A DNA stretch of 64,000 bases from DASZBX01 sp035943635 (lineage in GTDB: Bacteria > Actinomycetota > Actinomycetes > Streptomycetales > Catenulisporaceae). The translations under genes and the position numbers were made by a program. The stretch lies in NCBI GenBank assembly GCA_035943635.1, contig DASZBX010000126.1:8784-72783 (forward strand). The letters are read 5' to 3'. This document shows, in pieces, positions 11,613 to 20,077 of this stretch; within the stretch, counting starts at the first letter, position 1; each line of letters starts with the position of its first letter. The notes beneath the pieces were generated by a model. It had not been told where the DNA came from, searched no databases, and worked only from the letters and a program-made list of their open reading frames with translations.

Positions 11613-13018
11613 GTGTCCTCACCGGGGGAGTGGTCGGCGCCGCGGCGCGCGGGGGAGCCGGGCGCGCCCGGGCCGGCGCACAGCTCGCGCAGGGTCTGGG
11701 TGAACTCGCCGCACAGGCGCTCGACCGTGGCCGGGTCGAAGAGTTCTGCGGAGTACACGCACTCCAGGTGCAGGCCGTCGGGGGATTCGACCGCGTTGAA
11801 GGTCAGGTCGAACTTGGCCGCGCCGGCCGGTTGCCGGTGCTGTTCGGTGGCCCAGGCGTCGGGCGTGTTCTGCAGCGCCAGCATCACCTGGAACACCGGA
11901 TGCGCCGCGAGCGAGCGAGGCGGGGCGAGGTCTTCGACCAGTTTGTCGAAGGGAAGGCTCTGATAATCCAGCACGGACAACGCGAGCGCGTGCACCCTCT
12001 GCAGAAGTGTCTCAGGGGTCTGTGCGCCACGGAAGTCGACCGGGATCACGGCCGTGTTGACGAAGTAGCCCACGGTGTCGAACAGCGCCGGATGCGTCCG
12101 GTTGGCGACCGGCGTCCCGATGACCACGCGGTCCTGGCCGCTCCACTCGTGCAGCACGGTGGCCAGCGCGGTCAGCAGGACCGCGTACAGGGTGGTGCCG
12201 GATTTCTGGGCGTGCTCGTGCAGCGCCGCGGCGGTGCGGCGGGAGACGGTCCACTCGTGGCAGCCGGCCTCGTGGGTCGGCCGCGGCGGGCGCGGACGGT
12301 CGGTGGGCAGGTCGATGCTCGCGGGCGCGCCGGCCAGGTGCTTGCGGTAGAACGCGAGGTGCTCGGCCCACCCCTCGTCGCCCTGGTCCCGCTGCCAGGA
12401 GGCCCAGTCGTGGTAGTGACAAGCCGGGGGCGCCAGCTGCGGCTCGCGTCCGGCGCTGAACGCGGCGTAGAACTCCTCGAAGTCGCGGGTCAGGATGTGC
12501 AGCGACCAGCCGTCGGCGACCATGTGGTGCATCGTCAACAGCAGGCGCTGCGCTCCGCCCGGCAGGTCGAGCAGGTGCGCGCGCAGCAGCGGGCCGCTCT
12601 CCAGGTCGAACGGCACCGTCGAGTGGCGCCGGCCGAACGCGGCGGCCTCACGCTGCGCCTCGGCCGCGGTCAGCCCGCTCAGGTCGGTGTGGCCGAGCGT
12701 GAGGGGCATGTCCGGGTGCACGCACTGCACCACGGTGTACGAGACCTGGTCCACGGCGGGGGTCGTGCGCAGCGTCGGGTGCCGTCCGGCCAGCGCCGCC
12801 AGGGCGCGCAGCAGCACCGCCCGGTCCCGCGGCTCGGCGTAGTCCCACGCCAGGGACACGTGATAGGCCGGGCTTTCCGGGTCGAGCTGTTCGAGAAACC
12901 AGAGGCTTTGTTGTTGGAATGACGCCGGGAAACGGCGATATCGCTCATTCCGGCGTGTGAGCATCACCGCCAGCCGTCGGCGCCGTACATCGAGCGAATC
13001 CGACAGTCGGGCGATCAT
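11609..13018 (-). CDS. Stand-alone NRPS condensation-domain protein
   Basis: 469 aa, a single condensation domain with no A or T domain attached. The catalytic motif HHMVADGWS is at about residues 164-172. Other core motifs are SFQQQSLWFLEQLDPESPAYH (C1/C2 region), IGTPVANRTHP and VGYFVNTAVIP (C5) and YQSLPFDKLVEDL (C7). It should join the acyl group on one carrier protein to the aminoacyl group on another. Because the cluster has two A-T proteins and only this C domain, it probably makes one peptide bond, N-acetyl-demethylphosphinothricin to the residue of the adjacent A-T protein. It is the first gene of the minus operon; the divergent pathway operon starts 734 bp away. Confidence 0.92.
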   Translation of the reverse strand: MIARLSDSLDVRRRRLAVMLTRRNERYRRFPASFQQQSLWFLEQLDPESPAYHVSLAWDYAEPRDRAVLLRALAALAGRHPTLRTTPAVDQVSYTVVQCVHPDMPLTLGHTDLSGLTAAEAQREAAAFGRRHSTVPFDLESGPLLRAHLLDLPGGAQRLLLTMHHMVADGWSLHILTRDFEEFYAAFSAGREPQLAPPACHYHDWASWQRDQGDEGWAEHLAFYRKHLAGAPASIDLPTDRPRPPRPTHEAGCHEWTVSRRTAAALHEHAQKSGTTLYAVLLTALATVLHEWSGQDRVVIGTPVANRTHPALFDTVGYFVNTAVIPVDFRGAQTPETLLQRVHALALSVLDYQSLPFDKLVEDLAPPRSLAAHPVFQVMLALQNTPDAWATEQHRQPAGAAKFDLTFNAVESPDGLHLECVYSAELFDPATVERLCGEFTQTLRELCAGPGAPGSPARRGADHSPGEDT

Positions 13019-13751
13019 GAATCAGACGCCAGCCGGGGACGGGGGATATCTGGCATAGCCGCATTCTGAATGTCCCGGTCGCACTCGTCAAGGTCTCCAA
13101 TGCCGTTTAGCGAGGAGCTGACTTCAGCCCCTTCCGACACTCCCGCGCTGTGCCGTCCGTCAGAACACGGTCAGGACCTATCTCAGGACCCGATCGGTCT
13201 GTGCGGCGGGGGCGGCAGCCCGCCGCGACGTCGCGCTCCCTGCGTGCGCCGTCTGCGCCTGTCTGCGCTCGGTCACGCTACCAGCGCGAATGCGTCGCAG
13301 TTCACTACGGTGCGCGCCCCCCGAGTTACCCGCGCAAATGCCCCTCGCGACCGCGCTGCCAGCCGCGCGGCCCCCCTGCCGGCCGGCCCGGCGACGATGC
13401 CGACGGCCGGGTCGGCATAGTCGAAGCCCACTGTAAAGGCATTGTCTGATCAGCGCCGCAACCATGACAACAGCCGGTTTTCCAGCCCGGCTCCGGAGCG
13501 GCCGGGGTCGGAACAAAGCAAGCCTTTATTCTCCCGGTCCTGAAAAAACAATGTTGTCGTCAAGAGGTGAAAAGCGGCGGAGTACTGCGCGGGACGAAGC
13601 GAGAAGGAAACACAAAGAGCATATTTGTGATGGGGATTTAACGGGGTCGCCCTTGATTTCGGGTGGACCCGGAATGATTCTCATGTGAATGGCGGCTGAA
13701 CAGCAGTAGATGCCATGCCAACCCCAATCCCTGACCCCTGTGAGGTGCTCT
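13019..13751. promoter_or_regulatory. Divergent control region of the two biosynthetic operons
   Basis: This 733-bp gap separates the C-domain gene (-) from phpC (+) and must carry the promoters of both operons. The left two thirds are GC-rich without convincing genes; open frames there have no ribosome sites. The part from about 13530 to 13700 is much richer in A/T, as expected of promoters. It holds an operator-like inverted repeat at 13611-13629 and a weak -35/-10 pair (TTGATT 13653-13658, GATTCT 13676-13681, 17-bp spacer) facing phpC. The promoter assignment is inference. Confidence 0.5.
13611..13629. promoter_or_regulatory. Operator-like inverted repeat
   Basis: CACAAA and TTTGTG are perfect 6-bp arms around a 7-bp centre, placed in the A/T-rich part of the divergent gap, about 120 bp before phpC. 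The size and symmetry suit a dimeric regulator. No regulator gene lies in the cluster, so any ligand protein must be encoded elsewhere. Confidence 0.35.
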
Positions 13752-14918
13752 GTGCCTGCGCACCATGACGTGCTGATGGGACCTGGCAGCAGTGCCGCCA
13801 TGGCCGATGTGGTCTGGAGATACGCCGGACGCAGCCCGGCCCGGACCCGGTCCGCTGTCGTCGTCGGGGCCTCCTTCGACAGCCGGGAATGGTCCGGCCG
13901 GCTGCACGAGGCGGCCGGCCCGCTGCGCCCGGCCTGGTTCCGCCACCAGGGCGCGGTGACCCCGGAGAGCGTGGCCGAACTCGCCGGACAGCTGCGCGAG
14001 TCGCGGACGAACGTGCTGGTCACGGTCGGTGGCGGCTCCGTGATGGACGCGGCCAAGGCGGCCACCCGGATGGCCGGGGTGCCGAACGTGACCGCGGCCG
14101 CGGTCCTGGCCGCCTGCACCGGGGAATTCGACCCGCCGCCCTCCCCGGTCCGCCTGGTCGCCATCCCGACCACCCCCGGCACCGGCGCCGAGGTCACCCC
14201 GTTCGCCACCGTCTGGGACGTGGCCGGCAACCGCAAACTGTCCCTGACCGGCGGCCAGGTCCGGCCGTCCGCGGTGATCCTGGACCCGGACCTGGTCCGC
14301 GGACTGGCCGCCCGGCACCTGAACAGCAGCCTGCTCGACACCCTGTGCCAGGCGGCCGAGGCGGCCTGGTCGGTGCGCGGCGGGGCCGAGTCCACCGGGG
14401 TCGCGCTGGCCGCGCTGGCCATGCTCGGCCCGCAGCTGGACCGGATCGACCCGGCGCACCCGCGCGGACCGGACCGGATCCTGCTGCAACTGGCCGGGCA
14501 CATGTCCGGCCAGGCCATCGCCCTGGCCCCGACCTCCTCCTGCCACGCCGTCTCCTACCCGCTCACCCTGCGCGCGGGACTGGCCCACGGGCACGCCTGC
14601 GGCGTCTCGCTCGGCCGGATGCTGCGCTACAACGCCGCGGTCGAGGCCGACGACTGCGCCGACCCGCGCGGCCCGGCCCGGGTGCGCGAGACGATCGACC
14701 GGATCGGCGCCGCGCTCGGCGGGCACGACGTGCCCAGCGCGGCCGACCGGGTCGAGCGCTTCGTCGCCCGCAGCGGCCTGGGCACGCTCGACGACCTGGA
14801 CGTGGACACCGACCTGGTCGCCGAGGAGGCCCTGTCCTACCCGCGCTGCGCCGACAACCCCCGGGCGCTGACCGTGCCCGACCTGGCCAAGCTCCTCGCG
14901 TCCCCCGCCGGAAGGTAG
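13752..14918 (+). CDS. phpC: Phosphonoacetaldehyde reductase (iron-type alcohol dehydrogenase family), PhpC-like
   Basis: 388 aa from GTG 13752, with GAGG a few bases upstream. It is a group III alcohol dehydrogenase: VTVGGGSVMDAAKA binds the dinucleotide and TTPGTGAEVTPFA the phosphate. ALAPTSSCHAVSYPLT and AGLAHGHACGVSLG carry two of the metal-ligand histidines. The first of these metal-binding regions reads DTLCQAAEA, so a His common in the family is Gln here. In this pathway the enzyme reduces phosphonoacetaldehyde to 2-hydroxyethylphosphonate, the substrate of the next gene product. It opens the long + strand operon; the downstream gene begins 5 bp after its stop. An upstream in-frame ATG at 13710 lacks a ribosome site. 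Confidence 0.88.
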   Translation: MPAHHDVLMGPGSSAAMADVVWRYAGRSPARTRSAVVVGASFDSREWSGRLHEAAGPLRPAWFRHQGAVTPESVAELAGQLRESRTNVLVTVGGGSVMDAAKAATRMAGVPNVTAAAVLAACTGEFDPPPSPVRLVAIPTTPGTGAEVTPFATVWDVAGNRKLSLTGGQVRPSAVILDPDLVRGLAARHLNSSLLDTLCQAAEAAWSVRGGAESTGVALAALAMLGPQLDRIDPAHPRGPDRILLQLAGHMSGQAIALAPTSSCHAVSYPLTLRAGLAHGHACGVSLGRMLRYNAAVEADDCADPRGPARVRETIDRIGAALGGHDVPSAADRVERFVARSGLGTLDDLDVDTDLVAEEALSYPRCADNPRALTVPDLAKLLASPAGR

Positions 14919-14923
14919 AACCC

Positions 14924-16246
14924 TTGCGACTAGACCCCTTCAAGCTGGCCCACTGGGCCAACGCCCGCAAAATCACACCCCCCCAACTCGCCGAGCGGGC
15001 CGGCGTCGACCCCGCCCTGGTCACCGCCATGCTCTCGGCCGAGGGCCGCGACATCGGCGACGAGGTCGCCGCCGCGATCGCCGAGGCCCTGGACCTGGCC
15101 CCGGCCCAGCTCGACGGTTCCGGCGCGCACGGCCTGACCGCGATCTGGCAGTCCGCCGACGAACTGCGCGCCACCCACCGGCCGATCCAGCGCGACGGCA
15201 TCCACTTCTACAACTACTACACGCTCGCCGCGCCGCCCGGACACGTCGCACCCGTCATCCTGGACATCCTGTGCCCGCAGGACCGGCTGCCCGCACTGAA
15301 CAAGGGCCACCTGGAACCGGCGATCACGGTCAACCTCGGCCCGGGCCCGATCCACGGCCGCTGGGGCGAACACCTGGACGAGAGCACCTGGCAGGTGATC
15401 GAGGCGAACCAGGACCAGGACGCGTGGATCGTCGGCGAGTCCTACATCGAACCGTCCTTCTGCCCGCACTCGTACTCGCTCGCCTCCGACCAGCCGGCCC
15501 GGATCGTCTCCTACACCGGCCAGGCGAACCTCGCCCCGCTGGTCGAGGAGGCCAACACCTGGGGCGCCCCGGCCTTCGACCGCTTCGCCAAGGTGCTCGG
15601 CTCCGACCTGGCCCCCGGCGCTCTGGCCGACCTGGTGCTGGCCGCCCGCGGACACGACCGCGCCAGCGCCGCGCGGGCCGCCGGCGTGCCCGCGGACCAG
15701 GCCGGGCCCGCGTTCGACGGCGAGCCCGGCGGCCTGGACGCCCTGCGCGACCTGTGCTCCGCGGTCGGCCTGGACTACCGGCTGCTGCTGCCCCCTGTCC
15801 GCCGGCACGACGCGGTCGGCAAGACCTACCTGAGCCTGACCGACAGCCGCGAGACCGTGCGCACCTTCCAGAACTACACCGTCGCCTCCATGGCCAGCGC
15901 CCCGCACCTGCCCGACCTGGTCGGACTGTTCGTCCGGGTGCACGGCGAGGGCGGCGCGGAGCTGGCCGAGCCGAACGAGACGCTCTACCTGGTCTCCTGC
16001 GGCGAAGTGACCCTGGAGTGGACCGACGCGTCCGGGCGGCTGCAGAGCCGGACCGGCGGACCGGACGACTCGGTCTGGGTCGGCCCGTACGTCGCACACC
16101 GCTGGTCCGGCGACGGCGCGCTGCTCAAGCTCAGCTCGGGCCTGCACGTGAACTCCCTGGACCTGGTCGAACTGACGAACACCTACGCCCCGGACGCCAC
16201 CATCCGCCGAGCCCACCACGACGTGCAGGGCTGGGGGTACGAGTGA
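14924..16246 (+). CDS. phpD: Hydroxyethylphosphonate dioxygenase, PhpD
   Basis: 440 aa from TTG 14924, with GGAAGG 7 bp upstream. Each half has a helix-turn-helix-like segment and a cupin. Counting from the TTG, the residues reported for the characterised Streptomyces PhpD fall on the same numbers: Lys16, Arg90, Tyr98 and Asn126 for the substrate, and His129, Glu176 and His182 for iron. This exact register supports both the identity and the TTG start. The enzyme splits 2-hydroxyethylphosphonate with O2 into hydroxymethylphosphonate and formate, a non-haem iron C-C cleavage without added cofactor. It ends in a GTGA overlap with the next gene. Confidence 0.95.
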   Translation: MRLDPFKLAHWANARKITPPQLAERAGVDPALVTAMLSAEGRDIGDEVAAAIAEALDLAPAQLDGSGAHGLTAIWQSADELRATHRPIQRDGIHFYNYYTLAAPPGHVAPVILDILCPQDRLPALNKGHLEPAITVNLGPGPIHGRWGEHLDESTWQVIEANQDQDAWIVGESYIEPSFCPHSYSLASDQPARIVSYTGQANLAPLVEEANTWGAPAFDRFAKVLGSDLAPGALADLVLAARGHDRASAARAAGVPADQAGPAFDGEPGGLDALRDLCSAVGLDYRLLLPPVRRHDAVGKTYLSLTDSRETVRTFQNYTVASMASAPHLPDLVGLFVRVHGEGGAELAEPNETLYLVSCGEVTLEWTDASGRLQSRTGGPDDSVWVGPYVAHRWSGDGALLKLSSGLHVNSLDLVELTNTYAPDATIRRAHHDVQGWGYE

Positions 16247-17274
16247 CCCCGGCCGGCCCGCGGCCGCGGGTGGTCTACACCGACCCGGCCTGGGCCGTGG
16301 ACGGCTCAGGACACTTCGACTCCGCGCGTGCGGACGTGGAGCGCGAGGTGTTCGGCCCGGACGTCGACCTGGGGTTCGGCCCCTTCGACGGCGCCTACAA
16401 GGGATCCGGCGAAGAACTCCACGACGCGGTGCGCGGCGCCGACGGCCTGGTGATCTACCGCTGCCAGGTCACCCCGGAACTGCTCGCGGCGGCCGGCCCC
16501 GGCTGCAAGGTGATCGCGCGCAGCGGCGTGGGCGTGGACAACCTCAACGGCCCGCTGCTCAAAGAAGCCGGGATCTGCGGATTCAACGTCCCGGACTACT
16601 GCGGCGACGAGGTCGGCACGCACACTCTGGCCCTGCTGCTGGCCCTGGAACGCGGGGTCGTGGTCCAGAACCGGCTGATCCGGGCCGGCCAGTGGGGCAT
16701 CCACCGCGGCAACATCCCGCGGCGCACCGCCGAACGCACGGCCGGGATCGTCGGCTTCGGCCGGATCGGCCGGGCCACCTCGCGCAAACTCCAGGCGTTC
16801 TACCGGGAGGTGGTCGCCTACGACCCCCACGTCCCGGCGGACGTGATGGCCGGACACGGCGTGCGGGCCGTATCCCGGCTGGAGGACCTGTTCGAGCAGG
16901 CCGACGCCGTGGTCGTCCACGCGGCGCTGACCGCGCAGACCGACCACCTGATCGGGGCCGACCTGCTCGGCCGCGCCCGGCCCGGGCAGCTGCTGGTCAA
17001 CTCGGCCCGCGGCCGGCTGGTGGACCCGGCCGCGGTGCTCGGCGCCCTGGAGACCGGCCGGCTGGCCGGATTCGGCTCGGACGTGTTCTCCCCCGAGGAC
17101 CCGAACGCCGACCCGGTCACCCGCAAGCTGGTCGAACGCGACGACGTGGTGGTCAGCTCGCACCGCGCGTTCCTGTCGGCCGAGTCGGAGCTGAGCCTGC
17201 GCCGCCGGGTCGCCGCCGGCGTCCGGGGCCTGCTGGTGGACGGCGTCGCGCCGGCCGACGGCCGGGTCGCCTGA
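16243..17274 (+). CDS. phpE: Hydroxymethylphosphonate dehydrogenase, PhpE-like (D-hydroxyacid dehydrogenase family)
   Basis: 343 aa from GTG 16243. The NAD-binding motif VGFGRIGRAT lies near residue 170, and the catalytic region NSARGRLVD and VVSSHRAFLS supplies the Arg and His of the family. The N-terminal part contains EELHDAVRGADGLVIYR and the conserved SGVGVDNLN. In phosphinothricin biosynthesis the phosphoglycerate-dehydrogenase homologue PhpE oxidises hydroxymethylphosphonate towards phosphonoformate. The position directly after phpD fits. A 141-bp gap follows before the PEP mutase gene, the longest gap within the operon. Confidence 0.88.
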   Translation: MTPAGPRPRVVYTDPAWAVDGSGHFDSARADVEREVFGPDVDLGFGPFDGAYKGSGEELHDAVRGADGLVIYRCQVTPELLAAAGPGCKVIARSGVGVDNLNGPLLKEAGICGFNVPDYCGDEVGTHTLALLLALERGVVVQNRLIRAGQWGIHRGNIPRRTAERTAGIVGFGRIGRATSRKLQAFYREVVAYDPHVPADVMAGHGVRAVSRLEDLFEQADAVVVHAALTAQTDHLIGADLLGRARPGQLLVNSARGRLVDPAAVLGALETGRLAGFGSDVFSPEDPNADPVTRKLVERDDVVVSSHRAFLSAESELSLRRRVAAGVRGLLVDGVAPADGRVA

Positions 17275-17415
17275 CCTTCAGGCCGCACCACCCCACCCTG
17301 CAACGGCACCTTTTCGAGGGCAATGGCGCCCGCACGCACCGATCAGGGCGCCGCCGGCCGCTCGTCCACGCCGCCGCGCCTTTCGAGAACACGACCCGCG
17401 AACTGGAGAACTGAC

Positions 17416-18354
17416 GTGAACACCTCTGCTTCTGCACGGCAGAACGAGCCGTCCCCCGGAATCCGGCTGCGCCGGCTGCTGACCCACGGCGCCGGAACCC
17501 AGCTGATGGGCGTGCACGACGGGATGAGCGCGCACATCGCCACCGCCGAGGGCTTCCCGGCCCTGTGGGCGTCCGGCCTGTGCATGTCCACCGCGCTCGG
17601 CGTGCGCGACAGCGACGAGGCCTCCTGGACCCAGCTGCTGGGCATCGTCGGCACGATCGCCCAGGCCAGCCGGCTGCCGATCCTGGTCGACGGGGACACC
17701 GGCTACGGCAACTTCAACTCCGCCCGCCGGTTCGCCGTCGGCGCGGCCAAGGCCGGGGCGGCCGGGGTGTGCTTCGAGGACAAGATCTACCCGAAGATGA
17801 ACTCCTTCTTCGGCGACGGGCACCACCTGGCCCCGATCGGCGAGTTCAGCGGCAAGATCCGGGCCTGCAAGGACGCCGTGGACGACCCGGACTTCGTGGT
17901 GGTGTCCCGGACCGAGACGCTGATCGCCGGCGGCACGGTGGACGAGGCGCTGGAACGGGCCGAGGCCTACCGGCTGGCCGGGGCGGACGCGGTGTTCATC
18001 CACTCGCGCAAGGCCGAGGTGGGCGAGATCGGGGAGTTCTGCAAGCTGTGGGGCGACCGCAGCCCGATCATCATCGCGCCGACCACGTACCACCGCACCA
18101 GCATGGCGACCTTCCGCGAACTGGGCATCGCCGGGGTGATGTGGGCCAACCAGAGCATGCGCGCGGCCTTCTCCGCGATGCGCGAGACCTGCCGCGCGGT
18201 GCTGGCCGCCGAGAGCGTGAGCGGGATCGAGGACAACATCGCCCCGCTGTCGGAGATCTTCTCCCTGTACGACTACGCCGGGCTGGACAAGGAGGAGGAG
18301 AAGTACACCTCCTGGGACGCGAGCCCGGTCGGCTCGGCGGCGGTCGGCCAGTGA
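17416..18354 (+). CDS. ppm: Phosphoenolpyruvate phosphomutase (PEP mutase)
   Basis: 312 aa from GTG 17416 with GGAG upstream. The diagnostic PEP mutase signature EDKIYPKMNS lies at residues 121-130, matching EDKx5NS, and separates it from isocitrate-lyase relatives. VDGDTGYGN supplies the Mg-binding aspartates. The enzyme converts PEP to phosphonopyruvate and so forms the first C-P bond of the pathway. The reaction is uphill, and its partner decarboxylase is encoded immediately downstream with a GTGA overlap. A second member of the superfamily at 22.6 kb lacks the NS signature and has a different job. Confidence 0.95.
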   Translation: MNTSASARQNEPSPGIRLRRLLTHGAGTQLMGVHDGMSAHIATAEGFPALWASGLCMSTALGVRDSDEASWTQLLGIVGTIAQASRLPILVDGDTGYGNFNSARRFAVGAAKAGAAGVCFEDKIYPKMNSFFGDGHHLAPIGEFSGKIRACKDAVDDPDFVVVSRTETLIAGGTVDEALERAEAYRLAGADAVFIHSRKAEVGEIGEFCKLWGDRSPIIIAPTTYHRTSMATFRELGIAGVMWANQSMRAAFSAMRETCRAVLAAESVSGIEDNIAPLSEIFSLYDYAGLDKEEEKYTSWDASPVGSAAVGQ

Positions 18355-19529
18355 TCGACGCCGGACACCTGATGGGCGAGCTGGTCGACCGGGGCGTCAG
18401 CCTGGTGTCCGGCGTGCCCTGCTCCTACCTGACCCCGGTGATCAACCGGGCCATCTCCGACCCGCGGGTGCGCTACCTGGGCGCCACCCAGGAGGGCGAG
18501 GCCGCGGCGGTGGCCGCCGGGGCCTGGCTCGGCGGGGGCCTGGGCTGCGTGATCGGCCAGAACTCGGGCCTGGGCAACATGATCAACCCCCTGACCTCGC
18601 TGCTGCACCCGGCCCGGATCCCGGCCCTGGTGCTGGTGACCTGGCGCGGGGAGCCGGGCCGGCCGGACGAGCCGCAGCACGAGCTGATGGGCCGGACCAC
18701 CACCGCGCTGCTCGACGTGGTCGAGGTCCCGTGGGAGCTGATGCCGCAGGACCCGGATTCGCTCCCGGGCGTGCTGGACCGGGCCTGGCAGCAGATGGCC
18801 AAGACCGGCCGCCCGGCCGCCCTGGTCATCTCCAAGGACACCGTGCAGCCCGAACCGCTGGACGAGCCCGGGCTCGGCCTGGACCCGGCCGTCGTGGTCC
18901 GCAGCTCCGGCCGCCCGGAACGTCCGGCCCGGGCCGACGTGCTGCGCGCACTGCTGGACGCGGTCCCGCCGCACGCCGCGATCATCTCCACCACCGGGTT
19001 CACCAGCCGCGAGCTGTACACCCTGGACGACCGCGACCAGCACTTCTACGTGGTCGGCGCGATGGGCTCGGCCGCCTCGATCGGCCTGGGCGTCAGCACC
19101 CAGACACCCCGGCCGGTGCTCGTCGTGGACGGCGACGGCGCGCTGCTGATGCGGCTGGGCAGCCTGGCCACGGTCGGCGCGCACCAGCCGGACCGGCTCG
19201 TGCACCTGGTCCTGGACAACGGCCAGCACGAGTCCACCGGCGGCCAGCGCACCGTCTCCGAAGGCGTCGACTTCGCCGGGGTGGCCGCGGCCTGCGGCTA
19301 CCGGCAGGTCTACACCGCGGCCGACACCGAGGAACTGATCGGGCTGCTCGGCAGCGCACTGGCCGGCGGCGGACCGACCCTGATCCACCTGCCGATCCGC
19401 CCCGGCTCGATGGCGGGCCTGGGCCGGCCCACGGTCACTCCGGCCGAGGTGGCCGAACGGTTCCGGGCCTTCACCGCGGCCCCGGTGGCCGAACCGGCCC
19501 CGGCCCTGTCCGGGGAGGCGGTGTCCTGA
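18351..19529 (+). CDS. ppd: Phosphonopyruvate decarboxylase
   Basis: 392 aa, the usual length of Ppd. This thiamine-diphosphate enzyme carries the catalytic-Glu region LGATQEGEAAAVAAG near the N-terminus, the glycine-rich GQNSGLGNMINPL, and the Mg/ThDP motif VVDGDGALLMRLGSL to VLDNGQHESTGGQ in the C-terminal half. It removes CO2 from phosphonopyruvate to give phosphonoacetaldehyde and pulls the PEP mutase equilibrium forward. It is translationally coupled to the upstream mutase (GTGA) and to the downstream nucleotidyltransferase (TGATG). Confidence 0.95.
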   Translation: MIDAGHLMGELVDRGVSLVSGVPCSYLTPVINRAISDPRVRYLGATQEGEAAAVAAGAWLGGGLGCVIGQNSGLGNMINPLTSLLHPARIPALVLVTWRGEPGRPDEPQHELMGRTTTALLDVVEVPWELMPQDPDSLPGVLDRAWQQMAKTGRPAALVISKDTVQPEPLDEPGLGLDPAVVVRSSGRPERPARADVLRALLDAVPPHAAIISTTGFTSRELYTLDDRDQHFYVVGAMGSAASIGLGVSTQTPRPVLVVDGDGALLMRLGSLATVGAHQPDRLVHLVLDNGQHESTGGQRTVSEGVDFAGVAAACGYRQVYTAADTEELIGLLGSALAGGGPTLIHLPIRPGSMAGLGRPTVTPAEVAERFRAFTAAPVAEPAPALSGEAVS

Positions 19530-20077
19530 TGGCCCAGACCCACCCGGTGGCCGTGATCCACGGCCGCTTCCAACCCCTGCACCTGGGCCACCTCGAATAC
19601 CTGCTCGCCGGGGCCGAGCGGTCCCGGATGCTGATCGTCGGGATCACCAACCCCGACCCCTGGCAGACCGCGGTGGAGGAGACCGACCCGTCCCGCAGCC
19701 TGGACGGCTCCAACCCGTTCACCTACTACGAGCGCTACCTCATGGTCGAAGGCGCGCTGCGCGAGGCCGGGGTGCCGGACGAGCGGATGCGGATCGTGCC
19801 GTTCCCGCACAGCTTCCCGGAACGCCTGCGCCACTACGCGCCGCCGGACGCGGTCTACCTGCTGACCGTCTACGACGACTGGGGCGACGAGAAGCAGTCG
19901 CGGTTCCAGAGCCTGGGCCTGCACACCGAGATCATGTGGCGGCGCCTGGACAAACCGATCAGCGGAACCCGGGTGCGCCAGGCCATCGCCGCCGGCGCGG
20001 ACTGGGAGGACCTGGTGCCCCCGGCCGTGGCCCGGGTGATCAAGGAGAGCGGAGCCGATGCCCGAATCACACAGTGA
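19529..20077 (+). CDS. phpF: Phosphonoformate nucleotidyltransferase, PhpF-like
   Basis: 182 aa of the nucleotidyltransferase alpha/beta phosphodiesterase fold. GRFQPLHLGHLE holds the HxGH motif and ISGTRVRQAI is the ISxTxxR motif near the C-terminus, as in NMN adenylyltransferases. In the phosphinothricin pathway PhpF couples phosphonoformate to CMP, giving CMP-5'-phosphonoformate. The genomic position between Ppd and the CPEP-forming enzymes supports that role over NAD synthesis. Its start shares one base with the ppd stop, and its 3' end overlaps the next gene by 20 bp. Confidence 0.88.
   Translation: MAQTHPVAVIHGRFQPLHLGHLEYLLAGAERSRMLIVGITNPDPWQTAVEETDPSRSLDGSNPFTYYERYLMVEGALREAGVPDERMRIVPFPHSFPERLRHYAPPDAVYLLTVYDDWGDEKQSRFQSLGLHTEIMWRRLDKPISGTRVRQAIAAGADWEDLVPPAVARVIKESGADARITQ

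Noticed and set aside
13070..13449. Small genes in the divergent control region
   Set aside because: Basic, Arg/Pro/Ala-rich translations without ribosome sites, typical of GC-rich non-coding DNA.
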